Source: Tubulanus polymorphus (taxonomy: Eukaryota; Nemertea; Palaeonemertea; Tubulaniformes; Tubulanidae). From it: a DNA stretch of 60,000 nt. The notes under the pieces are model-generated. The model saw only the letters and a program-made list of their open reading frames with translations. It searched no databases and was not told where the DNA came from. Shown here in pieces: positions 48,386-60,000 of the stretch (position 1 is its first letter; each line of letters begins with the position of its first letter). The position numbers and the translations under genes are program-made. The stretch lies in contig NC_134029.1 of the NCBI RefSeq assembly GCF_964204645.1, positions 3,297,001-3,357,000 on the forward strand, in the 5' to 3' direction.

Positions 48386-48715
48386 CATAGTGGTCACTTT
48401 CCGCCAATTTACAAATGCCCTGAGTTTTTTCAGTGGAATTGGTTTAAAATGTTTCAATTCATTTATGTCTCTTGAATCATATAGTGATAAAGAAACACGT
48501 GGTCGATAACAAATCCAAATTCCCTAAGATTTCCAGGTTTTTGGTAAAATTGGTCAAATACCCTGGACCCGGTTCCACAGTCATGAGTTAGAGTTAACAC
48601 CGAGTTAAAATTAGTTCATTTTCAATGCGTTAACTCAGAGTTTAATCTTAACTCACAACTGTGAAACTGGCTCCTGAGTTTTTATTACGGTTTTCCAGCT
48701 CAGTGGCCACCCTGT
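48386..48715. mobile_element. MITE family 4, interrupted copy
   Basis: Left CATAGTGGTCACTTTCCGCC, right CAGCTCAGTGGCCACCCTG. Internal order (CCAATTTACAAATGCCCTG, ACACGTGGTCGATAACAAAT, CCCTAAGATTTCCAGG) matches the copy at 50545-50822, but 110 bp at 48565-48674 are absent there. GGGTGGCCACT-type ends suggest a hAT-like element (tentative). Confidence 0.6.
48565..48674. mobile_element. Hairpin element family 3, inserted in family 4
   Basis: Inverted ends GGACCCGGTTCCACAGTCAT and (complement) GGAGCCAGTTTCACAGTTGT. Interior GAGTTAGAGTTAACACCGAG faces TAACTCAGAGTTTAATCTTA. It lies wholly within the family 4 element and is missing from the other family 4 copy. Confidence 0.75.
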
Positions 48716-49569
48716 CATACATGTATTTTGTTATTGTCATGTTTTAAGCCCAGTGGTATGGCAAGCTTTTTGAACCATTCTCTTTCCATAACTTGCATTG
48801 CTTTTAGATATTTGTTACCAGGTTCCAGGATCAGCTCCAACCCCTGTAATAGATATGCTCACTATTTATCAATTACTAGGATCATGTTTACAGGTAGTCA
48901 ACTGATTCTCCATTCTTACCGCATCAATAACAGGTTCTTCGTTTAGAGTTCGAACTTTTCATTTCCGATATTTTGATCATATTGAAATTTAGATGAAAAC
49001 TATCGAACTGGATACGGTACTTCGAGTTTACTTTTTCAAACGACTAAAAACTGATTCAATTCATTTCTTCGGATTCGGTAAAATGCACCACGTTCTGTGA
49101 ATAGCACACTCTCAAGAGAAAGAAGGGATTGGCTTAAATAACAGCCGACGATATGTTTTCCATTTCATAATAATGAAGCCGAGATCAAAGGCGCAGAGAG
49201 AGAGAGAGAGATAGGGAGAAACTCGTCATTTGATAACTGATCGGTTGTAATGTATTTTCTATTCGTCACTAGTTGATGCAGGATAAGAGCAGATGAGATT
49301 ACACATCAGTATTCTATTGTCATCCGTTTCCCGTATTGTTGCAGAGTAATAACTGACCCCACACCACGGAGCCGTTCTCGCAACAAAGATTTGACAGAAA
49401 ACCTAAGTAGCGACTATCAATTTCCAAGTACTATTTTTTGGGGTTTTTTTCCCTAGTGGCAAACGTCGTGCAGCCCGCATAGTTTATAATGATAACTAAT
49501 TTATATAATATTTTCTGTACACATAAAGTTTATTACATTGTATTGAGCTGCATTGTATTACATATTTCT

Positions 49570-49797
49570 GCTCCTTGTCCTAAATTGGTCAATTCCATTC
49601 TAGATTCTAGAATGAACCATTTCTAGAATTTTCTAGAATAGAAACATTACTTTCATTGCCTGTCAATCTCAAGTCTAGCTGGACCAATGAAAACAGCTGA
49701 TGATAAACGCACAGCATTGATTGTGTCTATTTCAAATTTGACCATACCTAATCCAGGTACGTGCCAAATGAGAATGGACTAACTGTGAACGTGAATC
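49570..49797. mobile_element. MITE family 1 copy
   Basis: CAAGTCTAGCTGGACCAATG, ACGCACAGCATTGATTGTG, CCAGGTACGTGCCAAATGAG and right end ACTGTGAACGTGAATC. The left part carries a local palindrome TTCTAGATTCTAGAA. Confidence 0.55.
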
Positions 49798-50544
49798 TAT
49801 AGAAACATTTTCATCAATTACAATATCTGTCCAAGAATATCATCTCCCAACAATATCCTCGGGTTTATATCAGTATTAAAGATATCAATGCTAGTTTGCT
49901 GATGGCATCTGTGAAGCTTTCCGAATCTATATACTCTACACTGTGTTTCAATCGAAGGCTCGTTCGTGCCACATCTTTGGGTCAATCATTGATGGAGGAA
50001 AGTTGACATAAGTGCACTTTCAGGGAAACGATATTTCTAGATATCTATACGAGAGCCGGGAGCAGGGAGCTTTTTAGAGTCGGTTCTTACTGATTTCTGT
50101 TCATCATTATCACTTTTTATCATAGTGAACTAGATATCTATAATATCAGACATTTCTATCAAGTCCGATAAATACTATAGAAACACTCAATAAAAATCAA
50201 TATCATTCAGAGCTTTCATTGAGGATAAGCTACTAGGACACTGGGAGGATGGGTACACAAGAGAGTTGGTGTCTCATTTAAGCATATATCTATTTGTTTG
50301 TCACTCATTTCATGGATGTCAGACAAACAGGAAGTAGTACAAGTTCAAGGTAACTCGGGCAGATTGTCGATAGTCAGTGCAGGCACCAAATAATCATAAA
50401 CATATCTTCTCAATTTCAGACAGCAAGAGTTTCCCAATAGCGATTCTGGATACTCGATGTAGCTTCACGACCTAAATACCAGACAACTACTTAAATAACT
50501 TACTGAAATATTGAAATATCATTTATTAGAGATGAGATTTAATC

Positions 50545-50822
50545 AGGTTGCCCATTTTCTGCCAATTAACAAATTCCCTGTAATTTCCGATATTTTCATG
50601 TTATAACAGAAAATTTCCAGAGTGAATCCGAGCATTTCTTGGTTTAAATGTTACAATTACTTCAGTGAATCAAGTATCGATAAACATGTGGTCAACAGCA
50701 TTATCCATCTTCCCTAAGTTTTCAAGGTTTGACGTAATATTTGTCAAATTCTATAGTTTTTTTTTTCTAGATTTGTCTAAGTTTTCCAGATTTTCCAAGT
50801 TATCCAGATCAGTGGCCACCCA
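50545..50822. mobile_element. MITE family 4, uninterrupted copy
   Basis: GGTTGCCCATTTTCTGCC left, CAGATCAGTGGCCACCCAG right, interior as in the 48386 copy. Confidence 0.55.
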
Positions 50823-51009
50823 GTGCAATAAAAATTCGGTATCGATGATATCTAGTGCATTCTCCGCACTAATGCACACACATTTTTTGTCATCGCGCCA
50901 CAAATATATCTAACACTAGGCGTCATCACATCAAGACATCAATGTACGCTGATACCACACCGAACATTAGGTAATCTATTGAAGACCAATCATTGCGAAA
51001 ACTATTCCG

Positions 51010-51200
51010 GTTTTATCCTTTGCAATCGATGCCGGCTCCACCGGAGATTAGCTAAACAGTTGACGACGCATTTGTAGATGTAAATTTATTCGAAACGCGA
51101 TTATGTTGGCAGTAATCGCGCGCCGAGAATCGAGCCGATATTAACAGCCCCCGTTAACGACCTCGGATCGCTGCACTATCCGGCGTAGAATCTTCAAAAA
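51010..51200. promoter_or_regulatory. CpG-rich intronic block
   Basis: GCCGGCTCCACCGGAGATTA, AATCGCGCGCCGAGAATCG and ACGACCTCGGATCGC within AT-rich DNA. Possible enhancer in the giant intron. Confidence 0.25.
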
Positions 51201-51734
51201 CAACCGTTTCATTTCAATCGAAGTTTTACGGAAAATTCTTCTATAGACGAGATAAAATCAGTAACAACTTTACTTCAATTCCCGATTTAACAACTATTAT
51301 CATTTCATTAACGAGTTTCTTGGAGCCATTTTATCTAGGCAGTCTGGCCACACAGTCGCCAGCACTAGGATAGATGACATCTAGCGTCTTAGACGATTTA
51401 GATTCGGAGAAATGTTCAGCTTCGATGCCTCGACAGTTGCGAAGACGAGGAGACGCACCGACGGGTCTCAGGTGGATCCGTGAAATTTGATCAGAGAAGT
51501 TTATGTGACATAGACGATTAACTAGTCATAAAATATACACAAAAGTTCCGTCTGCACGAAGACAACCAGACAGACAAACTTATGGCAGACATTTCTAATC
51601 AATATTCATCTCAATTAACGAGCAATATATACAGGTAGAAAAATCCCCATTAAAACAACTTGAAAGTTTTTAACAACAACAATTTGTGCCGTAGTTTGCC
51701 TCATTACGAAGTTGTCAGTTACATATGTATGTAT

Positions 51735-52045
51735 CAAGTGAAAATACAAGTTTTCGAAACGGTTGTTAAACTAAGCTGTCTAGACCGGGTGGCACGGATT
51801 AGATTTTCCAAATTCATCCAAAAAGCTATACGTTTTTTGTTTTTTATGATCGGAGAAAAACTTTCATCAACAAAAATAGCTATCTGTGTGAAAATACTGG
51901 TTTTTCAAAATGGTGACAAAGAAGAAAAAGCTGTCTAGAAATCCGTGGGCACTGATGAGATTTTCCAAAAGTCATCACAAACATATATACACTTCTTCTT
52001 GTCATTCTAGTCTTAGGAAAACTTTCATCAACAAAAAGAGAAAAC
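51735..52045. repeat. Tandem duplication, period about 155 bp
   Basis: GTGAAAATAC, AAGCTGTCTAGA, GATTTTCCAAA and AAAACTTTCATCAACAAAAA occur twice in the same order. The plus-strand 92-codon frame across it is a by-product. Confidence 0.8.
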
Positions 52046-52494
52046 TATTTGCGTAGATTGGTGGTGGTGTTACTATTAGGCAAATGACAATTGCTTCCTA
52101 CTGGTAGCATTGATGTAATGGCAGAAACTAGATGTAATCTCTGACTGAATAGCTTCGTAGACTATGCCATAGAAAAAGTCTCACATGTATGTATGCGGAT
52201 ACTTGTAGATTAACATCAAGGGAATAGAAACCAATTGTCAGTGATATATAATGACAATCCAACTGTATTCCCAGGATAGCTACTCAACCCACGAACGGAC
52301 GCAAAGCTCTGGAATTAGTCCAGCATTGCATAATTGCATAGAAGCATCATCCTTCATCTTGATATAGACAATTTCAGCGTAATATTGACGTAAATGATAT
52401 TCCAGTAAGTTATTTATATCGGGTGATTTGCTATTTTGCTAACGAAACTTGTTTTTTATTGTATTTTTGTCACAGCCAATAACTGATATACAAT

Positions 52495-52773
52495 ATGACA
52501 CCCACGCGATTGTGTTGCTTAGATTTTTTCCTGACATTTTCCGGACCTGCATTTCCATCTCATGGTACAAACTTCTCTCCGTATGGAGATGTCAACGTCG
52601 CAAAAAAGAAAGCCACAAACATAAATAAACCCACTGAAGTTGTCGGCAATAAAGAGCTGACAAATTCGGAAATAATGGATTCGACATTCATCGACCATTC
52701 ACCATCAAAAAAAGACCAAAGTGCGAGAAAAGTCTCTGAAATGCTAGTGAAAAGTTGGCAGAATGTTGATTAG
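52495..52773 (+). CDS. Candidate small antisense coding exon
   Basis: A 92-codon frame from ATG to TAG. Just upstream is a strong acceptor-like TTTTTTATTGTATTTTTGTCACAG ending at about 52474, with the frame closed by TAA between it and the ATG, so the ATG would be the true start after a 5' UTR intron. The N-terminus is hydrophobic and Cys-containing (MTPTRLCCLDFFLTFSGPAF, possibly a signal peptide). The rest is Lys/Ser-rich and hydrophilic (KKATNINKPTEVVGNKELTN). No AATAAA soon after, no family recognised. Confidence 0.28.
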   Translation: MTPTRLCCLDFFLTFSGPAFPSHGTNFSPYGDVNVAKKKATNINKPTEVVGNKELTNSEIMDSTFIDHSPSKKDQSARKVSEMLVKSWQNVD

Positions 52774-53019
52774 TTGTCACAGTTAATCTAAAGAATATGA
52801 TATAAGAACCTTAGACTTATACAACTGCACATCGATATATTCACTGCATCCAATAGAAAATTACATACAAGTACATACATTGTTATCGGGGTTGTTATGT
52901 ACGGTTTGCCAAACGTTATAACAAATCAAACATGGCATTCGCGCATTCCACGCCGAGAGAGAGGAGAATACCAATAACGCAAGAGAGTGAGCAACAGTTG
53001 ATACATGCGTGACCCCGGT

Positions 53020-53240
53020 TATTTATCACCCACGGGGCCTCTTCGATGTATCTACATCGTTTCATTAGCGCAAAGCGTCCGGCCAGCGAAAATATAGGGA
53101 CGACGGTAGTTCGGTAGAATTAATTTCGCCCGAACTATTAATCCGATGATCGCAGGAGACGCACGAGCGTAAATTATCACCCCCCGATTCGAGGGATCGT
53201 CCGCTTCGTGACGCGACCGCCCGACGCTAATAGACGTGTC
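53020..53240. promoter_or_regulatory. CpG-rich intronic block with homeodomain-type sites
   Basis: CG-dense DNA (GACGCACGAGCG, GATCGTCCGCTTCGTGACGC) with AATTAATTTCG and CTATTAATCCGA, i.e. TAATTA-like and TAATCC words. 200 bp further on, at 53445, is a full CRE TGACGTCA. Candidate enhancer, inference only. Confidence 0.28.
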
Positions 53241-55510
53241 AAATCACTGATCAAAATAGATGGCTAACTGATGGATAAAAAGCAGCACCACGCCATTACA
53301 TAAATACCACTTTCACCACACCAGCCACCCTCCCCCCACTGACGGCTATATCTAGATTAGAGACACTCAAATAGTGTCTGGTGGAAGGCGGTACCTATCT
53401 GTCTCTCTCATATTCAAGATGGCCGTCGACGTAGTAATCCTCTATGACGTCATCGAAATGCCTAGCAACAAGATCAACGTGTACTTATTCATACATAATA
53501 TGTATGTTTTTTGAACTCTTTAAGTCATCATAAATTGGAAGATCATTCCATTCACTGGTAAATACAAATACCCTTTTCAAAAACGATCCCAGCTAGGAAT
53601 GCAGCGTAAGGTCCGGGACAGGAATTTTTCAGCGTGATTGAGTTCGTGAAAGGGAGCTCAATCGATAAATCAATAAGTCGATAAGATGATCGATCGATTG
53701 CTATTAACGATCGCGCTCAATCAAGAGGACACCTTCGCCATCGTTCATCTACACGAGTCGCAAAAAAAAACCTCCAGCCTGATTTATAGACACGAACGAA
53801 CGTTGAAATAGTAATTACCAGGGCGACCGCTGTGTAAGGTAACATACAGGCTCTATAGAAATGTGACGTTCATGTGGCGATAACGCCAGACTCTCAACGC
53901 TAATGACATACTCAAAACATTCACTCCTTCGACAAATCTCTGGCATTCATCCTGAACTTGCCACCCTCTCCTGATGTCTAATTACTGTTTCTAGGTTTCA
54001 ACTTTTGCGTTAGACATTTCAACATTCTGAAAAGTTCTGGTCGCAACCGGTCGCATAGTTTCACTGCGACATGATTGTCAGGAATGGTGGCCGACTATTC
54101 TCAGTCGCGAGAGCATCAGGGGAGATGATCGCTGTAGGTTGAAGAAAGAAGAGGAACATATTGTGTGACTCTTCATGTGTAGGCCAACACAATCGTGGTC
54201 ACAGAGAATGTGTCACAACAAGTCGCATGACAGAACTACACCCGGCTTTATATTGCTATTACAAAATTTATCGCTTATTAGCTCTTAGTCAAATCAAGCA
54301 CGGATAAGATATTAAACATATCTCATTGATAGATCAGCTCATAAGTGACAAGCTAACACCAGAGGAAGCAATAGCCTATCCAACAATACTCAATCTTTCT
54401 ATGTTTCTGCTGCATGACGTCATTCAAGCTACGTGTATCAATGATTCAATAAGAACTCGCTGAAACCAATTAATGGATGATAGATAATATAACTAAAGAT
54501 AGATTTTCATCCTTCGTTTGAGAAAACTAATCATCTTACGAAAACAATTCATTATGATGTTCGTTATGATTATTCAGTTTCTCTGATAACTCTCTGACAC
54601 TGACTCGAGAAAAACAAGGAGAAAAATTTAATTGGTTTCTACTGACATCTTCTCTCTTCTCTCTCCCAGACGCAACTACAGTCAAACTCGGTTAAGTTGT
54701 TATCTGATAAGTCGTTACATTTTTGAGTCCCAATTTATATTTTCAGTTCTAAGTGTCAATTGTCATTTGGATAAGTTTTCACCACGGAGTATGCTATGAT
54801 GACTTCAGTGAGTCTGGCGGTACAAATCAACTACAATTCAACCAGAGTATTTGTTATGCTCGCTGATGAAATCATGCGGATATTCAATATTCTTTTTGCT
54901 TTAACCCTCAAAATAACTGTCAGTAACTATAAAACACGCGTTGCGATGAAAGAATTTTGACGTAAAACATACATATATATATAACAAACATAGGCACATA
55001 CAAACAAAGAGATACATAGAAAATGATTGAATCAATTCATATTCAGAACATGAAAAATGATCAGCCACTAATACTACGTGCTGTGAATACAAAGTTATGA
55101 GTCCGCTGTAAACTTGGTGTCAGTTTTGGTTATGATATCGACATGTCCATTTTTTAAAGTCCATTTACTTCATGTTTCTCTGAGGGAAAAGCCATTCACG
55201 CTTTCTGGGATTATGAAACCCTTAGAGCGGGTATGGGGGGAAGCGGACAGCATACAGGGGTTTCAGGAACCTGCATTCTATTCATAGAAGAGAGTTTCTT
55301 TAATACAGTCAAACCTCGATATACTGCCCCGATAAACCACTACCTCACCTAAGGCCGGAGTTTTTCTGAGAACAGTACATCTGTATTTTGTCTTGGAACT
55401 AGTAAACACTAACCCTGATTGCACCATATCGTTTTACCACCTAAATCATAAATCCCTGACTTGGGCGGTATATCGGAGCTTGATTGTACATCTGTATATT
55501 GCATTCTTAC

Positions 55511-55675
55511 CTCATCACATTCGAAGACATGGCAGATGATTTTTGATTGTTTTTTACGACGCAGCATCTCGTCACCGGGACTCGTGATCATTCTACGACG
55601 AGCCATGATCACGACTATATCGCCGATATCAGCTATATACGATATTGTACGTAATGAGTGGTCCATCATTATCTC
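55511..55675 (-). CDS. APBA: APBA exon C: PTB domain, central strands
   Basis: 55 codons between acceptor GATGTTCTAG and donor [29 protein letters not shown] and VVIMARRRM form the PTB sheet that receives the NPxY peptide. The loop that follows ([14 protein letters not shown]) varies in the family. [12 protein letters not shown] is the last strand before the C-terminal helix. The next coding segment, exon D, is 45.7 kb away. Confidence 0.97.
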
Positions 55676-56055
55676 CTAGAACATCAACATACGAAATCAC
55701 TAATCATTAACCCTTTCACGGCTACTCCCTATAATATTTGGTTTCATCTGAGGAGTATCAGAGTAACAGATAATTTCTATTTCCTCTATTTGTTGTTCCG
55801 GATTGTAAGTAGGCCTACATCTCATAATTTTGTCACATCAGTATTCTTGAAGATGACTAATAGGATATAATCAAAAAGTTGAATAAAAAGCTACCTCAAG
55901 GAAACATTTCAGACTTATATTTTTCATTCATAGTGGGAGATTTTAATATCAGTTAATCTTTGTACTGCTTGATCTGACATACCAGTGTGATAAAACCCCC
56001 ATCATAATCGACCCAAATAAGTACAGAATATGGAGAGTGAGCTCTTGTTTCTTAC

Positions 56056-56142
56056 TTGTAGATCTGTATTTAGCACCATTATTTTTTCAGTAGAAACAAA
56101 TAAATCGACTTCTGTACTCGGCTGCGAGTCACCTTCAGGAGC
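56056..56142 (-). CDS. APBA: APBA exon B: PTB domain strands
   Basis: 29 codons, APEGDSQPSTEVDLFVSTEK then IMVLNTDLQ, between acceptor TTCGTTGCAG and donor CAA|GTAAGA. TEVDLFVST and VLNTD are hallmark X11 PTB motifs. Phase 0 at both ends. Confidence 0.95.
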
Positions 56143-57762
56143 CTGCAACGAATCAAAAAAAAAAATTCGCAATCGACAACAAAGCAAACCTAGGATGACT
56201 AATTAATTTTCATCAGAGATTGAGTTGGCTTCCAATCGGAAGCGAACTCGATACATTGCTTTCCAGACAAATGAATCCAAACGCCAACGCGCTTCAAATA
56301 TAGAAACGTGTAGGAATAGCAGGGGAAACTGTGGCAATCAACGCATCGGTACTCTAGTAACGTAACAACATAGAATAGAAGAAAATGTGCACATCGAAAA
56401 TATTTCCATCAAGAAATTAATCAAATCATAAAACATACGTAGCTTTCGGAATATGAAACAAATTGCATTACTAGTCAAAACATGACATTAATACAGAACA
56501 AAATCCAGACAGGAGACTCTACTTATTAAAAAAAAAGAAAGCTTTCCGAGTTTTCGTACTGGATATTGGATTGTTTATATATCTAGAAATATGGCTCTAG
56601 ATCCAAAACATATCCTCAAACGTATTTGGCTGTGAAGAAAGACAAAAGCCGCAGGCAAATTGATGCCAAGAGCAATCACGATATGAGCATTAAAATTGTT
56701 CTCACAGTCATTTGAGAGGGAATTAGTAAAGGCGCAATACTGCCAAGTTGTCGAGTCAAATCAGTAAAGTTAAACTAACGACTACCGCTTCAAGGTTGGA
56801 TCTAGGATTCTTTGAAGGGTGGACCTGAAAATTTGAATGGGCATTTAATTTGAAAAGGACGCTGCAGGCTGCAAGGATGAATATTGGTGTGTGGGCCTCT
56901 GGTGGCTATCCCACAAAAAATCAGGACATAGGGGGCGTCTATGGCCTTCATCACCACTCATTTAAATTTATTTTTTGTCCTTTGAAAAACTTCCTTGCAA
57001 AAAAGTTTCCAGACCTTTTAAAGGGCAAATTTGAATTTTGAAGGGGGTTGACTAGTCCATCCGCGCCACCCCAAAAAAATCGCCCTTGCACTTTCATCGG
57101 GCATTTAAACTATCGACTGGTTACAACTCAAAACTTACAAAAAATCATAAATTATCTTGATCACGGAAAGAACTGTGTAAGGGATGGAATTAAATATTCA
57201 TCAAAAATTGTTCAGGTCTTTTATACCATTATTTGAAATAGTTCGAATTATTGCTTTATATTTTTGGCATAAACCATATTCAAAGTAAAAAAAAAGAAAA
57301 AAACGTATGATCGATATGTATTCAACAACCTCCAGTTCGGAGATGGCAGCACAACAAAAATGGAGAAAAAACATGATGCAGGTGGGAGTATTGTCCTTTT
57401 TGTAAAAGATAAGTTCATTTCAAAATTGACAAATGTTCTCTTACTAGACAAATAAAACCATTGACAACACATAGCAGTGATGATGACTTAACAACACCAC
57501 TAGATGGCGTGACTAGCGATTCTGTCTGCTCACAATTATGAGAAAACGCAAAAAATGAACATTTCACTGAAGCCAAAGACAAATTTTTAGATATTCAATA
57601 TTTCTACGACTATTTTCATGCAAATCTGATCAATAACCTAAACATAATCTGTTACAACTGAAACTGCGGGTAAAAACATGCGATTTTTTCTTGTCCATTT
57701 GTTTTACTAAATTATAATACAAAATATAAAATCCAAAATAACGATGCGGGAAGTTACATTAC
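56143..57762. other. APBA intron A-B, nothing further seen
   Basis: AT-rich, no exon, no named repeat. Checked specifically for the missing PTB N-terminal exon on the minus strand; none found. Confidence 0.5.
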
Positions 57763-57840
57763 CTTCTCAGTGGTAACACTCGGTGGTGTTTCTTCAGGGG
57801 GCATTGTCGGCGTGGTTGCCAGGGGTTTATTATTGTTGGC
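57763..57840 (-). CDS. APBA: APBA exon A: 26-residue Thr/Pro-rich cassette within the PTB loop
   Basis: 78 bp (26 codons) between acceptor GCCGTTTGTATAG and donor AAG|GTAATG, phase 0 at both ends: ANNNKPLATTPTMPPEETPP then SVTTEK. It precedes exon B, and no PTB N-terminal exon lies between them or in 57841-60000. It therefore falls between the first PTB segment (outside the window) and APEGDSQ, the loop where mammalian Mints carry a short alternative insert. It is probably a skippable cassette. Identity rests on position, splice sites and phase, not on sequence similarity. Confidence 0.7.
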
Positions 57841-60000
57841 CTATACAAACGGCAATGAAAAGGCAGCAGGAATAAAGAGAAATCAACAATCAAACTTATA
57901 CATCATTCATTCATAAGATAATTGTAGCCGATCTGGGCACAACTGTGAAAATCCTAAATATTCCGTTCCAAAACTTCATTTCCAATCTGGCCTCATCGGC
58001 GTTTATATCTATAACTCTGGAAGCTAAAAAAGTCATCAATTGACAGTGAATGAACACATGATTAAGAAGTCTTCCAGAAACACTGAATATTGGGGGGAGG
58101 GGAGGGTGACACTGCGAAAACATAAATGCATACGTTTCAACATGCAACAACTAATACCAATACAACATCGAATCCAAACTTTGTTGAACCCTAAAAGCTA
58201 GCACTAGGCTACAATACTTAAAGTTGTCTTTACTAGTTATAATATAAGATTCAGCAATATCAGGAGCTGTGATGACTCTTCATCTGAAAAACTTAACTAC
58301 GCAAAGTTGAAAAGCCGTTTTACTTAAATTTCATTTTCTTTGATTTCGATGACTTTCAGGGTTCAATCAGAACTAAATACTAAGTGCATTAACTCAAGAA
58401 ACATCGAATGGCATACATGATATAAATCATTTCATTTCTATACCTGGAATTTTTTGCCAAAATGTAAAGTACCAAGAGTCTGTGGATGTAGAATATACAA
58501 AAAACAAAAACATAGCTTCAATACAAATAATTCCATTTACTAAAAGGCCTGTAGCAATGAGTTATAGCTTTGCCACGAGTCAAATCTATGACAATAAACA
58601 TTCATAATGAATTTCCAAATTTTTTCAGATTCAGAGCAACAAAGGCCAAGGTCGGTGATGATGTCATCTTAATTCTGATTTAAAGAATTTCAAGTCACAA
58701 TGTAGCTAACATCCTCATTGGTACAAGGCCATATTACGTTCTTATCACATATAAAACAGTTATTTATAAATTAACTTATATAACGTTATATTTAGTAAAT
58801 CAAACTCGCGTGGGAATTACGGCAAATATGAAATTTGAAACGGAATTCGTTGACGATATCAATTCATGCTCAAAAACAATGTTTATTGAAAATTTCATGA
58901 TGATCTTAGAAGTAATCGATATAAAACGCGATATTACGACGTATTCCATCAGTACGAAATATTGTTTTTTTGTAGAACAAATGAATCAAATCGATACTAA
59001 TAACTGAAAACTAATAACGCACATCTAATAACTAAATGTCTACGCCGAGACTAATAACAATATATTGAGTCTGTGGTTAACACAGGATGCTATATATCTA
59101 GATATGGTTCAATGAGTACATCACTTTACGTTAATAAGAACAGTTTTTCAAAGCAGTATTCCTGAGGTTACAGTCCTGACACCTCATTTAACAACTCCAT
59201 ACATCATCACATAGCCTGGGCCGCATGCCTACATGGGTAATGGGCAGGTTAATAAACGACATTCATTAAAATTGTCATAATTTCGAAACATCTGAAGGAT
59301 ATAAAAATCCGGCACAGTACAGTTCCCACTGCAATGCGCTGAGACTGCTTTGAAAAGCTGACAAACAGTTAAGACTTAGTAAACAATTGCATTCAGAAAG
59401 CTGAGGGCAGGGTATATACAAAGATTCATCCTTACGAAGTACTGAATGGTCATGGCTAATAGGATTATCATTACACTATTGGACAAATTGCAGCGTTTCA
59501 AATACTGCTGAGAATGATAACTTTTGCACGGGAGAATGTATTTCATGTTTATTGTCAAGAACAGGGCAGGTAGCGATCAAAAAGTTTAAGAAGTACCGAT
59601 ATACATGAGTTAAGAGATCTACAGTGATAAACGCATGTCTGCTGCCAATACGGATATGGAAAGATTAATGACAACGAACATACATGCACAGATTGCTGGA
59701 CGAGATGCTTTTTTAAATGCAACACAAATCGACTTACCGATGCCTTTTTAGGTTTACAAATAAGGACAACAACAAGAAAAACAAAATTTAATATTACGTT
59801 TGAAAACGATCAGAAAATTCATTCATTAAACGAAGACTTCTTAATACAGCGGAGGAGTAAATTAGAATAACATTACTGATAGAACCATTGATGATTTTTC
59901 CTGCCCCCTACGGAATGGACAGTTGTGCCCACATCAAGTTCAATTACTTCAACGTTGAAGCTCAACTTTTGCCATCTATACGCAACAACCTAAATTATTC
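57841..60000. other. Upstream APBA intron, nothing further seen
   Basis: No exon of the expected PTB N-terminus or Mint N-terminal region. The minus-strand frame at 57911-58150 has no splice context. Confidence 0.5.

Larger units (their letters stand above)
50823..55510. other. Giant APBA intron, 5' segment
   Basis: Besides the listed candidate exon at 52495, the duplication and the CpG blocks, there is a 31-codon frame starting AAGATGGCCGTCGACGTAG at 53419 across a CRE. Otherwise it is featureless AT-rich DNA. Confidence 0.4.

Noticed and set aside
57911-58150. 79-codon minus-strand frame just upstream of APBA exon A
   Set aside because: No acceptor/donor pair and no resemblance to the PTB N-terminus expected there.
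59720-59760. GTAAGT donor (minus strand) after a T-rich tract, suggesting a microexon
   Set aside because: Would need an exon of about six bases; no adequate acceptor.

Overview
This is animal (metazoan) nuclear DNA. It is AT-rich, with long introns, consensus GT-AG splice sites, many short inverted-repeat elements and microsatellites. The lineage cannot be fixed from the sequence. An intronless ankyrin/six-TM channel next to a Mint/X11 scaffold gene, in a genome this rich in short hairpin transposons, fits a marine invertebrate, perhaps a lophotrochozoan (low confidence). The window is dominated by one gene.

Layout. (1) 1-2042 (+): the 3' part, or all, of an intronless TRP-type channel-like gene with its poly(A) signals. 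(2) About 4.84-57.84 kb (-): the 3' part of an APBA (X11/Mint, LIN-10) neuronal adaptor gene. Eight coding exons are spliced A-H: a 26-codon Thr/Pro-rich cassette, three exons for the rest of the PTB domain, and four for the two PDZ domains and the C-terminal tail. The N-terminal region and the start of the PTB lie beyond base 60000. All seven introns visible in the window are phase 0. The third, 45.7 kb long, splits the PTB just before its C-terminal helix and fills most of the window. The channel and APBA genes converge tail to tail.

Inside the giant intron are two APBA-sense candidate first exons (ATG to GT donor, both phase 0, at 23.7 kb and 11.6 kb). Spliced to the PTB C-terminal-helix exon they would give short, PTB-truncated, PDZ-containing proteins. 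On the opposite strand there is a glutamine-rich candidate terminal exon at 24.6 kb with a strong acceptor, plus weaker candidate exons. A two-TM open frame of unknown kind lies at 44.5 kb (-). Several CpG-dense blocks stand out from the AT-rich background and may be regulatory.

The rest of the intron is mostly repeats: at least five families of short terminal-inverted-repeat elements (one with TTAA-flanked piggyBac-type ends, one inserted inside another), a 286-bp near-perfect inverted repeat, a 27-bp minisatellite open in most frames, a (CTG)34 tract, a 64-bp TA tract and several small tandem duplications.

How the genes work together: nothing indicates that the channel and the adaptor act jointly. 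APBA proteins link NPxY-bearing membrane proteins (PTB) to PDZ ligands at synapses and in polarised trafficking. The internal first exons would uncouple the PDZ pair from the PTB.
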